Shown: positions 19,279 to 32,134, counted from the stretch's first letter. The stretch: DNA of 64,000 nt from Culex pipiens pallens (GCF_016801865.2 NC_068938.1:110484141-110548140); one strand, 5' to 3'. The notes: generated from the letters alone by a model not told the origin. Made by a program: numbers and translations.

Positions 19279-20743
19279 CACTATGGGGTATTTCCATATA
19301 AGCGAGCGGCCAAAAATATTTTTTTGCTTTTTTGTGACTTTTTTGTGTTGTTTGTACTTAGTATAATGAAAAAAAAAATGAATTTTGATATTTTTCCAAA
19401 AAAAAAGTTTGATTTTCGATTTTTTCATATATTTGAGGCCACATGCATTAAAGTGGTGAATTTTAATATTCTTGCTCTGTCTATTTGATGCACGGAATGG
19501 CGGTTTATGCTATGTTAAAGTTTCTGATTTACGTTCCATCTCCCTCCCCTTTTTCTTGAGTTAAAATCCACCTCTCTTTAAAGACCCCCCCCCCCTCCCC
19601 CTCCAACTAAAATTTAATTTTTGCGGTGTTTTAGAATTTTAGACGGTTTATTTTATGGAACATTGTATGGATTCTCGTCCACGTTTTTGGTTGATCCACT
19701 TGCAAAATTCACGTTTTCCACGATAAATTCTTCTAAATCAAAATCACTACGTGACCGATTGTCGTTAGATTACTTAAAATATGTACTTCTTCTATGGGCT
19801 TTTGTATACCTCGTTTTGAAGCTACAGAACAGCATGCGTAGTTTTTCCTCTGTGGTTTTTCCCTGAGTTGATCATGTGATGGTTCTGCAATGTTGTAATT
19901 CTTACAAATATACTCGAAAGCAGTTCTCACGTTTTCAGAATAGTGCTTCGTTATATCGTACAGGGACACTACGGTATTATTATCCATACTTTCAAAACAA
20001 CACAACAACGAACTGATATAAATATACGACGAATCGTTTCTGTAAAATACTTAGAATAGGAATTTCTAATTTTATTCAACGTACCTAAGTACCAACAAAG
20101 TCATGAATATAAAATCAATTTAAAAACATACACAGCAGGTACGTCATTTCTGCCTCCGCAGGTAAATAATGTGATTTTAACCAAGCGTATACGCGAAACC
20201 ATTAATTTTCTTGCATGAATCAAAATGTTCAAAATGGCATAACTCAAAAAGTGCACATAAGTGCACTTTGAAATTTGGAGACAAGTTAGGACATGGTTCA
20301 AATTTTAAGCTGCAAAATTTTCATATCGCACAAATGCACACAAAAAAAGTACCCCATTAACAAAGTTGAAAAAAACTAAATTTTGAATAAAAATCCATCT
20401 TTTTTGATTTTTATTATTTTTTTTAGCCTGTAAAAGTGTGTTTTGTGAAATTTTATTGAATAGTTGAATCAATTACCTTTCTGAATATATATAATGATGC
20501 AGGAAAAAATACATAAACAGCTACACAGTACAACTATGAAAAATAATTATTTTTTTGTCAAAAAAACATGTTTTTTCTTACCATTTTCGCCTTTGAAGGT
20601 CTGCAATTCAGTGAATTTTGAACCTACAACTTTCAAACTCCGGATTTTTCTTAGTTAGAATGTTTATTTTCGAAAAAAAATACAAAAAAAATAATTAGAG
20701 TATGTCGGTTTTTCGATTTATGGCCGCCTGAAACCCCATAGTG
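19279..20743. mobile_element. Transib-like DNA transposon with 5-bp target duplication
   Basis: Termini CACTATGGGGTATTTCC and, on the other strand, CACTATGGGGTTTCAGG. The perfect inverted part is 11 bases, with further similarity at the GCGGCC block. CATCG occurs directly outside both ends (19274-19278 and 20744-20748). A 5-bp, GC-containing duplication and a CACWATGG-type terminus are the hallmarks of the Transib superfamily, whose transposase is related to RAG1. At 1465 bp the element is too short for an intact transposase and is probably non-autonomous. A coding-like fragment lies inside on the minus strand. Confidence 0.7.
19620..20008 (-). pseudogene. Decayed ORF inside the Transib-like element
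   Basis: Minus-strand frame from an ATG at about 20008 or 19984 reads MDNNTVVSLYDITKHYSENV and on through a segment with regularly spaced Cys and basic residues. Coding character then appears to move to another frame (an FCSFKTRYTKAHRR-like segment, then DLEEFIVENVNFASGSTK) before a stop near 19650. That pattern suggests one or two frameshifts in a once continuous frame. I could not assign it to the Transib core; it could be an N-terminal transposase portion or captured host sequence. Confidence 0.35.
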
Positions 20744-20749
20744 CATCGC

Positions 20750-23022
20750 TGCCTCCGAAATTTTTTTTTTTCTCTAAAGTAAATGGAATATTCACTGTTT
20801 TTCAGTAATGAGCATTTAAAGGATGTGCAGATAAACAATCTGAAGCATTTCTCAAATGAATAATTCGTAAATTAACTAAAACCGATCGGAAATGGCTTTA
20901 TTTACAAATGGCACTTAAGACCTATTACAACAGAACTCGAGATATATTCCTAACTTTATACAAACAAAAATGCCAGGAAAAATAAGTTTCGTTCACTACG
21001 AACTTCAAAATTGCTTATGATATGATTGTTCCATAAATCGTACACACACAGGAAAGAAATGTTGCAAAAAATGCCTTCCGGCATTTGGTAAGAGAATATA
21101 GCATTTCAGTGAAAATATTCGTAAGCACGCTAAACATTTCCCTGTATTAATTTGGCAGCTTTCTGCTGCTTTTCGACTTGTTCGTTACAAGTTGTTACTA
21201 CGTATTCGTACAGTTTTTCAGCAGATAATGATGTTTTTGTTTTGTCCCTTTGTAATTTTTACGTGTTCCTTTTAAAATCACAAAGTCAAAAATACTAGTT
21301 GTTGCTAACATTTGCAATTTAGCACGTCCTTGGATTTCCCAGTTAGGGTATAAAATTGAATTCGACACAACTTTTTATAATTTGTCTTCTATTTTTCTCG
21401 GTTAAATAACTCCAGTGCAAGATTACTGCTACATCCATTACCACCGGGCTGCTCCGTAAACACTCACATGAATCATTTCGTGGTCTGATTAATTCATCAT
21501 CTAAAAACTCACACTCCATCCAGGGGCTCATTAAAATACCTAACCCTATTCCGGCGGAATCCATCCATCTGTGAGATTCACATGTGTGCGACGACGACGG
21601 CGTCTACATCGTCTCGAAGGATCCGGATGCAATGTTTTTTTTTTCTGGACCTGGGGAGAAAAAACAACCAAGATCTTTCGTCTCCGGTGGTGGGTTTAAC
21701 TTTTTTGTTTACATCTAATTTCCGACCTCGAATTTGGCCCTTTTTGCCGCATGCTTGTTTTTATCTGGAAGTTAGGGAAGGCTGGCTGGTGTTTGTACTT
21801 ACTGCGTAACGTGGAGTCGATAAGCTTGAAATGTGGTTGTTTTATAGGGTACCTGATCAATAACGGCGCCTGCCTTGTTCTATTGTAGAACGAAAGGTGC
21901 GGAACGAAAGCAATTTGATACAAGATTAGGTCATCTTACTCTAAACATACCAATCCCAATTCCAAACCCACCCAAAAGAACGGATCGCTTACTAACATTT
22001 GCGTACCAAATTGGATAAGTATAATGACTCTGTTTTTCGCCACTCCCGGCTGGTTTGAACGCTAAAACACATGTGTGTGGTTTGAAGGCAGCCCGTCAAG
22101 AGTCATGAATGGGGTTGGCGGCAACGAGCATCGTCTGGGGTCTCATCCCAGTCCCACAGACCAGATCGCACTCAACAGAAGTCAGAATGTAAACATATTT
22201 TTCCCCGGCTGCAACCAAACTCTCTTTCTCGCGCGAAGGATTTGTTGGAAGAGATGTTATTTTTTCACTTCACTTTTCCGCTACTTTACTGGCTAATGAA
22301 TGAGTGTGGCAAGAATAAATGAATGGAAAAAGCGCGCTGCTGAATGGAAGTGGAGATTTGTGGTTCGGTATGTGGCTTGTACTACGCGCTCTGCTTTCCG
22401 ACACAAATCTTCCAGTTTTGCGACTTTTCTCCGGACGGCGGCGCAAACATATGGTCCCAGCCTGAATGATTTCTGTGAAGTTTTTTTCGGGAAAAGGTTT
22501 GTGTTTTTTTGTTGCCCCGACGATTGATGCTTAGAACGCTCTTAAATCATTGCCTTTCGAGCGCATTCAAGCAGGAAGCCAGCAAAAGCCAGACTCGCAA
22601 ACGGATTTCGCGGAACCATTTCATTAGCAGAGATCACCAGCCACTCAGTGAGAAACAGTGCCCAATGCCAGCGAGACGATTGATGATGGGCTGCTTCTGG
22701 TTTGGGCTGCTTCAACAGAACAGGCAGACCTTCACGCCCTAATTTTATGCTAAACAGCAGGAAGTTCCAGATTGTGAGCAACATATGCTAATTGAATGGC
22801 GGGTTGTTTGCGGAACTCTTGAATAAAAGAAGGAACACACATTTGAATGGAATGGAGTGGAGCGTTTTGACACAGATTTGCAACAAATGTGCAATCGTAC
22901 AGAAGAAGGAAGTTGGGTTTTCAAGTTTTAGAAATGAGTAGAATACTTATTATGGCAACATTTCTCTACACAGAGCGAATTTACTAACGCCAAATCTTGC
23001 TTATCCTCATATCAACGTTGCG
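20750..23022. other. Unassigned mostly unique sequence
   Basis: Mixed composition with no domain-bearing frame. Frames of 70 to 80 codons (for example minus 21343-21564) are not convincing. Short poly-T tracts occur. No transposon ends detected. Confidence 0.35.
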
Positions 23023-23271
23023 GTGCTACCTTGCCACACGTCGTTTTTTGACGTTCCGAGAAAAACGCGTTTTAATGTTTGACCTTGAATAAACAAAAAC
23101 TAGAGCACGTTGTCCCAGAGTTTGGTTGAATTTGGTTGCCGGAGTCCCGTGTTATAATTACAATAGATTGCAGTAGTCGGAGAAGTACGAGTGTCAAACG
23201 CGTTCTGACCTGAAATCCCTTTGGTCAGTTGTCACACTTACAGCCATTTTCAGGGTGTGCCAAGGTAGCAC
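23023..23271. mobile_element. MITE, TIR GTGCTACCTTG
   Basis: Starts GTGCTACCTTGCCACACG and ends GTGTGCCAAGGTAGCAC, giving inverted repeats of about 17 bp. Interior sequence (TTGACGTTCC, TTTTGACCTTGAATAAAC-like block) is shared in reverse orientation with the element at 32135-32394, so both are copies of one family. 249 bp, non-coding. Target duplication unclear. Confidence 0.7.
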
Positions 23272-23473
23272 GACTGGATTGAAACATCTTTCAAATTAAG
23301 AGTGACAATAATGCACACAGTTTTTTTGGTTTGTTTTGAATATCTCAGGATTGAAATCGCATTTCGGGGATCTGGAAAGGTCAAAAGGTGAGGCTTTGAA
23401 AGCTGTACAAAATGGCGTTGTTACTTAATTTGACCACAAAAATAATCGATGTGCGACAAGATAGCAAGATATA

Positions 23474-25092
23474 GAGCAATTCCAGCTCAAATCAGGATTT
23501 TTTTCTGGTACTTTTGTACCCGACCCTCTCCGATTTCAATGAAACTTTGTAGACATGTTATCCTAGGCCTATACAAGCCATTTTTGTGTATATGGAGCCA
23601 ATAGTACTCGAAAATAACATTTGAGAAGGGCGTAAGGTATTTAAAAGTGTTTTATTTAGTAAATTAAAAATTACTGTATCTCGAAGCCGTTGCGTCGTAT
23701 CAAAAAGTGGTCAAAGACAAACTTGTAGGAAATTGGACGGGCTTTCTGAAAAAAATACACTGAAACAAAAATACACGCCATATCTATGGGATTTTTTGAT
23801 TTTTAAGTTTAAAACTTGGATTTAAAGGTCACGATTTTTTTTCGTTCAAAATTTTTGACGAAATAGCCTAAAATATAAACAAAAGACTGATGAAATATGG
23901 AGGATGGCATGTCTCTCCTAAAAAAATACAATAATCATTTACTAAAACTGTTTTTTTGAAAAGTGGTCTAAACGTCAAAATTTTTGAAAACCGGTAGTGG
24001 GAATCGATTCTCCAGACAATTTTACATAAAAGTCTCCATTTTGACCATTGTCCTATGTCCAATCCTTGGGAAGGTACAGCGGTTTTAAAAATGAAAATGT
24101 TGAAAAAACGTTTTTTTTTTTTGGTTTTTGGCAATTTCTATATGACAGACTTGGTTTTTCAGTCTCGTAAATATTTTTACCGGAAAGCTCGTCCAATTTT
24201 CCATAAGTTTGCCTTTGACAGCATTTCAATTGAATGTAAGGGCTTACAGATATAAGCTTAATTACATTGCTTACAACTGAAAATAAAATATTTTTTTCAG
24301 TGTGGTAGAAAACAGGATAGTAAATTTGATTACGTAAATATAAAAACGACATAAATCAAAAAGCTGTCAAAGGCAAACTGATGGGAAATTTTACGAGACT
24401 GAAAAACCAAGTCTGTCTTATAGAAATTGCCAAAAACCACCAAAAAACCCATTTTTTTCAACATTTTTATTTTTAAAACCGCTGTATCTTCCCAAGGATT
24501 GTACATAGGACAATGGTCAATATGAAGACTTTTATGTAAAATTGTCTGGAGAATCGATTCATACTACCGGTTTTCAAAAATTTTGACGTTTAGACCACTT
24601 TTCAAAAAAACAGTTTTAGTAAATGATTTTTGTATTTTTTTAAGGAGAGGCATACCATCCTGCATATTTCGTCAGTCTTTTGTTTATCTTTTAGACTATT
24701 TCCTCAAAAATTTTGAACGAAAAAAAATCGTGACATCACCTTTAAATCCAAATTTTAGACATAAAAATCAAAAAATCCCATAGATGTGGCGTGTATTTTT
24801 GTTTCAGTGTATTTTTTTCAGAAAGCCCGTCCAATTTCCTACAAGTTTGTCTTTGACCACTTTTTGATACGACGCAACGGCTTCGAGATAGAGTAATTTT
24901 TAATTTACTAAATAAAACACTTTTAAATACCTTACGCCCTTCTCAAATGTTATTTTCGAGTACTATTGGCTCCATATACACAAAAATGGCTTATATAGGC
25001 CTAGGATAACATGTCTACAAAGTTTCATTGAAATCGGAGAAGGTCGGGTACAAAAGTACCCGAAAAAATCCTGACTTGAGCTGGAATTGCTC
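23474..25092. mobile_element. Large foldback element, about 740-bp arms
   Basis: Left end GAGCAATTCCAGCTCAAATC is mirrored by GAGCTGGAATTGCTC at the right end, and the two halves stay complementary inward to roughly 24215/24365, leaving a short AT-rich loop. Arms share blocks such as CCGATTTCAATGAAACTTTG and ATGGAGCCAATAGTACTCGA. TATA lies outside each end (23470-23473, 25093-25096), consistent with a 4-bp duplication. No coding frame. A transcript would form a hairpin more than 700 bp long. Confidence 0.75.
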
Positions 25093-25129
25093 TATATTCA
25101 ATTTGAAAAATAACTGTCATATGCTAAGT

Positions 25130-25348
25130 ATGGGTCTCGTGGCGCAGGGGTAGCGGCTTCGGCTGCCGATCCCGATGATGCTATGAGACGCGGGTTCGAT
25201 TCCCGCCTTATCCACTGAGCTTCTATCGGATGGTGAAGTAAAACGTCGGTCCCGGTTTCTCCTGTCTCGTCAGAGGCGCTGGAGCAGAAATCCCACGTTA
25301 GAGAAAGGCCATGCCCCGGGGGGCGTAGTGCCAATAGTTTCGTTTTTT
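25130..25348 (+). mobile_element. tRNA-derived SINE with 8-bp target duplication
   Basis: A tRNA-like head carries an A-box region (GTGGCGCAGGGGTAGCGG) and a B box (GGGTTCGATTCCCGCC). The body contains the core GAAGTAAAACGTCGGTCCC, found in the other SINEs here, and the 3' part GCCATGCCCCGGGGGGCG ends in a T-rich tail. TGCTAAGT flanks it on both sides (25122-25129 and 25349-25356). It lies 30 bp beyond the foldback. Transcribed by RNA polymerase III if active. Confidence 0.8.
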
Positions 25349-25359
25349 TGCTAAGTGCA

Positions 25360-27180
25360 GTCATGATTTTTGTTTCGCTTGATTGATTTAAGGGGTTACA
25401 TACATGTAAATTGGCCATAATGTGTGAAATTGGTTTAAACACAGCCGTACACTTTTTTAACCTGTTTTTGTAGGGAATTCCATACAACTTTGTCGAAACA
25501 TTCCGAGGTAATTCCGTTTTTTTTTGTAGCAAAATGTGTTTTCTCTTATACTATCTATACAGCTCATCGCATTGTTAATAACTCATCAGGATCAGGAACT
25601 AGCCAAAAACACTATTTTCTCAGTCTGCAGAAAGATTAGCTGGAATCCCTTTGCTTTTTGTGAAGCCCATCCAATTTGACCTCACTAGTAAAAAAAACTA
25701 CTGTTCTGGTAAAAAAATCTAATCGATTTTGTTTCTTGTAGGTTTGGACTTTTTAGAAAAAAATAGGCACGTGAAAAAAACCCTATTTTTAGAATTTAAC
25801 TTTTTATGACTTAAAGTGTTACAACAAATCAACATATCAACATACTATCCAACAACATTCTGATTCCGAATCTTGGAATATTTTAACTCTTTTGACATCT
25901 TTTAAAAAAAAACGCATTTTCCACTGTAGGAAACTCGAACCGCTCCGTTCCGATTGTCGTTAACCTGATTTCATGCGTTCATCTGAATATGCAGCGGCAA
26001 TTTTCGAAAAACCTTCTTCAGATACGCAGCAGCAGTTTTTTTTTATTTCTCAAGTGCCATGATGGCACTGCCATCACCCCAACTCTTCATTCCGAACGAA
26101 ATAAAACAAAATATTAAGTAAATTGACGCGCACCTGAGCTAAAAATACCGAGTCATCGTTCAACGAAAGTGTAGTCCTACGCAGCCGAAAAAGATGCTGG
26201 GAAGAAAAATTTGGAGAGAAGCAAAAAAAACAGCCAGCTCATCTCCTCAGGTGTTAACGCAAGTGTGCGACCGACGACTGAGAAAAGCGACAAAAGAACA
26301 ATCTCATTTTTCTTCACCTTGGGACCCTCTTCTCCTCACACAGTAAGACAAGGTTTGGCGCCGAATCGCCCGTAGGAGGGCGTTGAAGTTCTTTTCTCAT
26401 CACCTTCGCAATACAACACAAGCAGCAAGCAAAGAGTGTCCGAAAACAGTTTCTGGGATGATTTCTGGATTATTTATCTGCTTCAATATTAGGACTAACT
26501 GCGTACCACCAGCATCACCACCACCATTTGGGCACGGTTGACCAGCGAACGTTTTGATCTAGCTAGAAGTTATCGCATCTTCTTGAGTTGGGTTGAGATT
26601 TCTTTGATTCCTTTGCCTATTTTGGTCAGTCTGGCTGATGAAGAACCATTAATTGAAGACAGTCCGGCGGTTTCTTCAAATATTTAGGGATAACCACAAT
26701 GCGCGCTCGGAATAGTCCACAAAGTGATGCTTCTGTGAGAACGTGGTACACGGTAATGATGGCTTAAAAGGTGCCATTAATGTAGCATCGAGGGGTCGGT
26801 CGATGGTTTTTTTTTCAATTGGAGTTCGAAACAAATTTTACTATATTTTCTCAGTTTGTTTTGTATTTTTCAAAGTTTATGGCCCTCTTCCCCCCCCCCC
26901 CCCCCTCATTTAAAAATTGGTTCGAAAAATCAGGGGAAATTATTTTTCATAAAACTGGAAAATTTCAATGGAAATAGAAGTCTCTCAATCTAAAACGCCT
27001 TTTTCTGCATTGATAATCATATTTAACTTATTTGAGCTTGTTCAAAAATATTTTGAACTTTTATGAAATTACAATGTTCAGCACCGCAAAAACCTTTTTT
27101 CGCACAACAAATTTTCGTCAATACATAAAATTTTTGAAAACTTACGATTGCAAAACAACTGGCCAGGTGTATAATACTTT
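25360..27180. other. Unassigned sequence with a C16 run
   Basis: No coding frame. The stretch 25920-26760 is less AT-rich and unique-looking. A run of 16 C (26890-26905) interrupts AT-rich sequence afterwards. Confidence 0.35.
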
Positions 27181-27182
27181 AA

Positions 27183-27605
27183 ATAGTAGTTTATGCAACA
27201 AGTTGCAAAAAGAGGATTTTTTCAGCACGAGTCGTACATTTTCACCGAGTTGGATAAATACGAAGAGTGCTGAAAAAAATCAAGTTTTGCAACGAGTTCC
27301 ATACAACATTTTTTGCAATTCCAAAAAACACACACTGAGTGAAATTTTATGTCAAATTTTCATGTATTTTGTCAATAAATCGTTTAAATCAAAAAATGTT
27401 GAAAAGTGTTACTTTTCGAAACAAGTGCAGAAAAGTGCAACTTTTCAGCACCTATTTGAGTGCTGAAAAGTAGAACTTTTCAGCATTTATTTTGAAAAGT
27501 GTTGCTATTCGATTCTGTTATTTTTGGTGCAGAAAAGTAGGCTATTTCGTCGTTCAACAATGACAGGAAAAGTAAGTAGTTTCACGACGGAATTGCAAAA
27601 AAAAC
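27183..27605 (+). repeat. Interspersed repeat with CTTTTCAGCAC blocks, copy 1
   Basis: About 420 bp whose reverse complement recurs at 54648-55083 with roughly 85 percent similarity by eye. Shared landmarks are TTTATGCAACAAGTTGCAAA at one end and CACGACGGAATTGCAAA at the other, with reiterated AAAAGT/ACTTTTCAGCA inside. The 144-codon frame across it is a by-product of AT-rich repeat sequence. Confidence 0.65.
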
Positions 27606-28067
27606 ATTTTCATTCATGTGTTGAAAGTTGAAACCGTGGCCTGTAATTTCAATGTTGTAACTTTTTTTTCCACTCGAATCTTATTTTTTCTTGAATCAAG
27701 GTCAGAGTCGAGGGACATAAAGTTCAAAAAATATATGCAACGGCCTAACTGTGTGTGGAATTTCCATGAGTTATTGTTTTTGATGGCAAAAATGCCATAT
27801 TTTAAGCCCCAAGTGCCTCAAGTTGGCACAAATGTCATTTGGCAGTGCTGCCATATTTTTGGGTTTCCCTGATTTTTTTGAAATATGGATAGCAAAAGAA
27901 ATGTCAAATTCAAATTTGTAATCTTTTTTTTTCAGAAATTGTGCACGTTTTAAGTTAAATCCACTACATTGTTGTTTTAAAATACTTGGCAATTTCTGAA
28001 CAAAGAAGTCACCAAGCTTGAGCAACCTTGAAATATATTTGTTTATATCTAGAACAGTAAGTTTCTA

Positions 28068-30035
28068 GGGAAATTCTCTGCCAACTCACACAGCAGTTGC
28101 CCCTACCCCCATCGATTGGCGTAAAACTTTAACTTAAAGTGTAACTTTCAGCCGAAAAGCGTTTTTTTATCGGAAAAAATACAAAATTTGTTTCAAAAAT
28201 GATTCCATTTTCCGTTCCATGCCTCGGTTTTGCACTGCCCCGGTTTTGATTCGTTCAGCTGCTTCGGTTAAGCACAGTCCAGTGCTTAACTGAAGCACAG
28301 AGCTTATGGGATTTTGGTTATATGGGAGACATTAGCATTAATCGTTTGAAAAATCATGCAAACATTAAACAATTATAGTGCTTCGGAATCAGGATGAATT
28401 TAAATTCTTACAATATGGGTATCAAACGATAGGAATTTTTTTCATACATATCGAATGTAATAACAACATTTTTTGAAAATACTCAAAATTTTCACAAAAC
28501 TACCTATTTTCGTAACAATACTCAAAATTTCAGTTTTTATAATATGGGTATCAAATGATCGGGATTTTTTCATTCATTTCGAATGTAATAACAATTTCTT
28601 TGGCAATACTCAAAATTTTCACAAAACTACGTATTTTCGAAAAAATACTCAAAATTTCAGTTTATACAATATGGGTATCAAACGATTGGGATTTTTTCAT
28701 TCATTTCAAATATAATAACAATATTTTTTTGGAAAAAATCCAAATTTTCACAAAACTACGTATTTTTTGAAAACTATTCAAAATTAAAGTCTTTTACAAT
28801 ATGGATATCAAACAATCGGATTATTTCATACATCTCGAAAGTTATTTAAAAAAAATACTCCAAATTTTCACAAAACAACGTATTTTCGCAAAACTACTGA
28901 AAATTTCAGTTTTACACAATATGGGTATCAAATTATTGGGATTTTTTCATACATTTCGAATGTTATAAAAAAAATTAAAAATCTCCAAATTTTCTCAAAA
29001 CATGCGTTTGGAGTATTTTTTTGAAAATACGTATTTTTGTGAAAATTTTGAGTTTAAAAAAAATGTTATTACATTCGAAATGTATGAAAAAATCCCGATC
29101 GTCTGATACCCATATTGTAAAAACTGAAATTTTTAGTATTTTTTTCAAAAATGCGTAGTTTTGTAAAAAATTTGGATACTTTCAAAATATGTTGTTATTA
29201 CAATCGAAATGTATGAGAAAATCCTGATCGTTTGAAACCCATATTGTAACATTCGAAATGTATAAAAAATCCCGATCGTTTGATACCCATGTTGTAAAAA
29301 CTGATATTTTGAGTGTTTTTTTTTCCAAGATACGTACTTTTGTGAAAATTTTGAAATTTTCAAAAAAATGATTTGACATATGAAATGTATGAAAAAAAAA
29401 CTGATTATTTGATACCCATATTGCCACAACAATATATTTTTGGTTTATTTAGAGAAAAAAAAATGCATTTTCAAAATACAGAAAAAATACGTATTTTTGT
29501 GAAAATTTTCATGATATTATAATTTAATGGATAGCTGACATCATCCTGATTCCGAAATACTATAATTTTTCGATGTTTGCATGATTTTTCGTACGATTTT
29601 AGCCAATGTCTCCCATATAACCAAAATCCCATAAGATCTGTGCCTCGATTTTGCATTCCCCATATGCGGTGCTAAACCGAGGCATGTCTGTAACTGTAAA
29701 AAAATGAATGCAAATTCAATGTACTTTTCAAAACTCTAATAACCCAGAAGGGCAATTTTTTAACCTATAACATATTTAAAATTTCTTTAAAATTTCTTGT
29801 TTTTTTTTTCTTGCATTGCAGGGTATTTTTTAGAGTGTAACAATGTTTTAAAAAGATGCAGAACAGACAATTGCGAATTTTTTGATATATGAACATAAGG
29901 GGTTTGCTTGTAACCATCACAAGTTATCGCGATTTGACAAAAAAAAGTTTTGAAGAGATGCTCGTCGTTGAGCCTGGCCGTTCAAGGTCACCGTGACAGC
30001 ACGAGCCACGAAACAAAAAGAACCGGAAACAGTAA
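28068..30035. mobile_element. Foldback element (GGG-AATTCTC family), truncated and interrupted
   Basis: 28068-28145 carries the left end (GGGAAATTCTCTGCCAACTC) of the family seen intact at 34280 and 53183. 29690-30035 carries its arm centre and loop (AACATAAGGGGTTTGCTTGT, AGTTATCGCGATTT, then the divergent loop with CGAAACAAAAAGAA). The second arm is missing and the element at 28219-29685 is inserted in between with loss of some arm sequence. Confidence 0.6.
28219..29685. mobile_element. Foldback element carrying head-to-head about 120-bp tandem repeats
   Basis: Termini ATGCCTCGGTTTTGCACTGC and, inverted, ATGCCTCGGTTTAGCACCGC. The next blocks are also inverted (TATGGGAGACATTAGCATTA against CAATGTCTCCCATA). 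The left half contains about five direct repeats of roughly 115-120 bp, each with ACAATATGGGTATCAAACGA and CTCAAAATTTTCACAAAAC-like phrases. The right half contains the same repeats in reverse orientation. No coding capacity. Confidence 0.7.
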
Positions 30036-30049
30036 TATCAAAATCTTAG

Positions 30050-32134
30050 GCAGTATCATTGCTAAACAGCTATCCTAATAATTATTTTTGTAAAAAGAAA
30101 TCATTGGCTTTTGGCCAAATTCTCGTGATAAATTTGGCCTTTAAATTTGTATTTCCTTAATATTTTATAAATAGGGAAAATACAGGTGTGTGGTGTGTGA
30201 CTAACGAGAGTTCAACAACTTAAATCAAGTCAATGAATTACATTTCCAAGATAATCCAGTTGTAGAACCCCTCGTCCAAGATCTTGATCTTGATCCTAAA
30301 CATCACTGTCCTCGGTGTTACCCCGCGGTTCAACTAATCACCGATTCGACCAGTCCATCCTCGGACAACAAACGACGATGATGTTGTTTATTACACGTTA
30401 AATCATATTAAACTTTCATTATAGGTGTTAATAAATTGTTCCCGCCATCATCGTCGTCGTCGTCGGTCGCGGTGATCACGCTGCTGGGAAGCGTCAAAAA
30501 CTCCTCCGACCAAGAAAAACATCAAAAAACGACTCAACGACGAACGTGATGATGAAGGAGGTGGAACGGGATGATTGGGGAAGCCAAATTAGAGCTGAGA
30601 TTGAGTTGCTTGTGTAGTATCTGGCCAAGTTACGGCTTTGATCGGGATGGGTGCGACCTCTCAGTCTCTTCAGTTCATGGCCCACCGATTGAAAACGACG
30701 ATGATCGTCATTATTTACCATTAATTTGAGCGGCGACATACTCAGAACCATTTGCACCCTGGACCTTGAACTCTGGGGAATCTAAACGATTCTATAGATG
30801 ATGGTAACGTAAATTGAGGATCTAGACGTTAAACCATGGTATTGAAAAGTAGTCCATCTTGACAAAAAAAATCATGATCACGACGATATAACTCGCACGT
30901 GCACTTTGAGCAAAATTTAGTTAAGAATGCCATTTTGGGCAGCTATCAATGCCTCACCTTTTGATCCCAAAAAATCGATTTCAATCCTGAGATATCCAAT
31001 AAAAACCAAAAAAAAACTTCGTGCATTGTTATCACTCTTCATGCACGAAGAGACCGGCTGGGGCAAATCCAAGAAAATCTTGGTTAATTTAACTAAAAGT
31101 ATGGGTTAATTTTTTACACCGCTTTTTTTCAACAATCGATTGTTGATTTTGTTAACCCGAAATTGCTGACCACCAGTAACTAAAAAAATAGTTGGAATTG
31201 CCATTTTTGTTGGTTAAATGGCCGAAAAAAATTCTAGCAGTCGACAGCTAGAATATTTTTTTTTTCAGAAAATTAACTAAAAAATTCTTGCTTTTATCTG
31301 AAATATAGTGGAATATTCTGTTAAAAACTGGCTCAATACGTAAAAAAAACATTCAACAGATCTGTGAGTAAAATAACAATCAAAGTGGAACGAAAACCCA
31401 GAAAAGTATGACCGAACTTGCAAGCTATTTGAATTTCAGGCATTTAATCACGCAAATAACATTCCAAAAGGGTGTAGCTCCAAATCATCACTGTTTACAC
31501 GAAATTTGATTTCAGATTCGGATTCAGCGGCCAAAATTACTATAAGAAAGCATACCCTGACCTTTGCGACACATGCTTGCAACATCGTGTAATTAGTAGG
31601 CCTTGCTTCTGCTTGGCACTTTTTTTCTCACTAAAACTCAAATATCTCGGCTCTGGAGTGTCGAAATTGCATTTTCTCAGAGGGAAAAATGTTCGCCTGC
31701 ATGTATTGGTTTTACTGGAAAAAATAGGCTACCCTAAATTAAATGAGCATTTCTGAAAAAAGTTTCGAAAAAATGCGATTATTTCGACGTAAATCCGCCT
31801 GGGAGAGTCCAAAAACTTAGGTTTTGGTCCAATATTGATAGTGCATCTTAATCTATGGACAAAAACCTATCGTTTAAAGATAATACTCACCAGATCGAAT
31901 ACGTTTTTGTATTGATTCCAAGCGATTTTAGAAAATTTGTTTAAAAAAAGTAACTTTTTTAAGTAAATTGGCTAGGGGGTGCGAGAAAGTATTTTATAAT
32001 TTTTTCTTGTCTAAGAAAACATTGTTCCTAACATCATAATCTATCATTTAAGAAGTGAGCACCTGAAATTCCTCGACATGACCTCAAAATGGGACAGGCT
32101 ACTGACCAACTACCGTAAACATTTCGTCACTTGT
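30050..32134. other. Unassigned sequence with a GC-richer island
   Basis: The GC-richer part at 30240-30780 contains CGTCGTCGTCGTCG-type trinucleotides and looks unique; the rest is AT-rich. No frame with domain support. Confidence 0.35.

Noticed and set aside
25135..25210. Functional tRNA gene from B box GGGTTCGATTCCCGCC
   Set aside because: The sequence continues into a SINE body and is flanked by an 8-bp target duplication.
27032..27466. 144-codon plus-strand frame
   Set aside because: It lies on the AT-rich interspersed repeat that recurs at 54648-55083, where the frame is not preserved.
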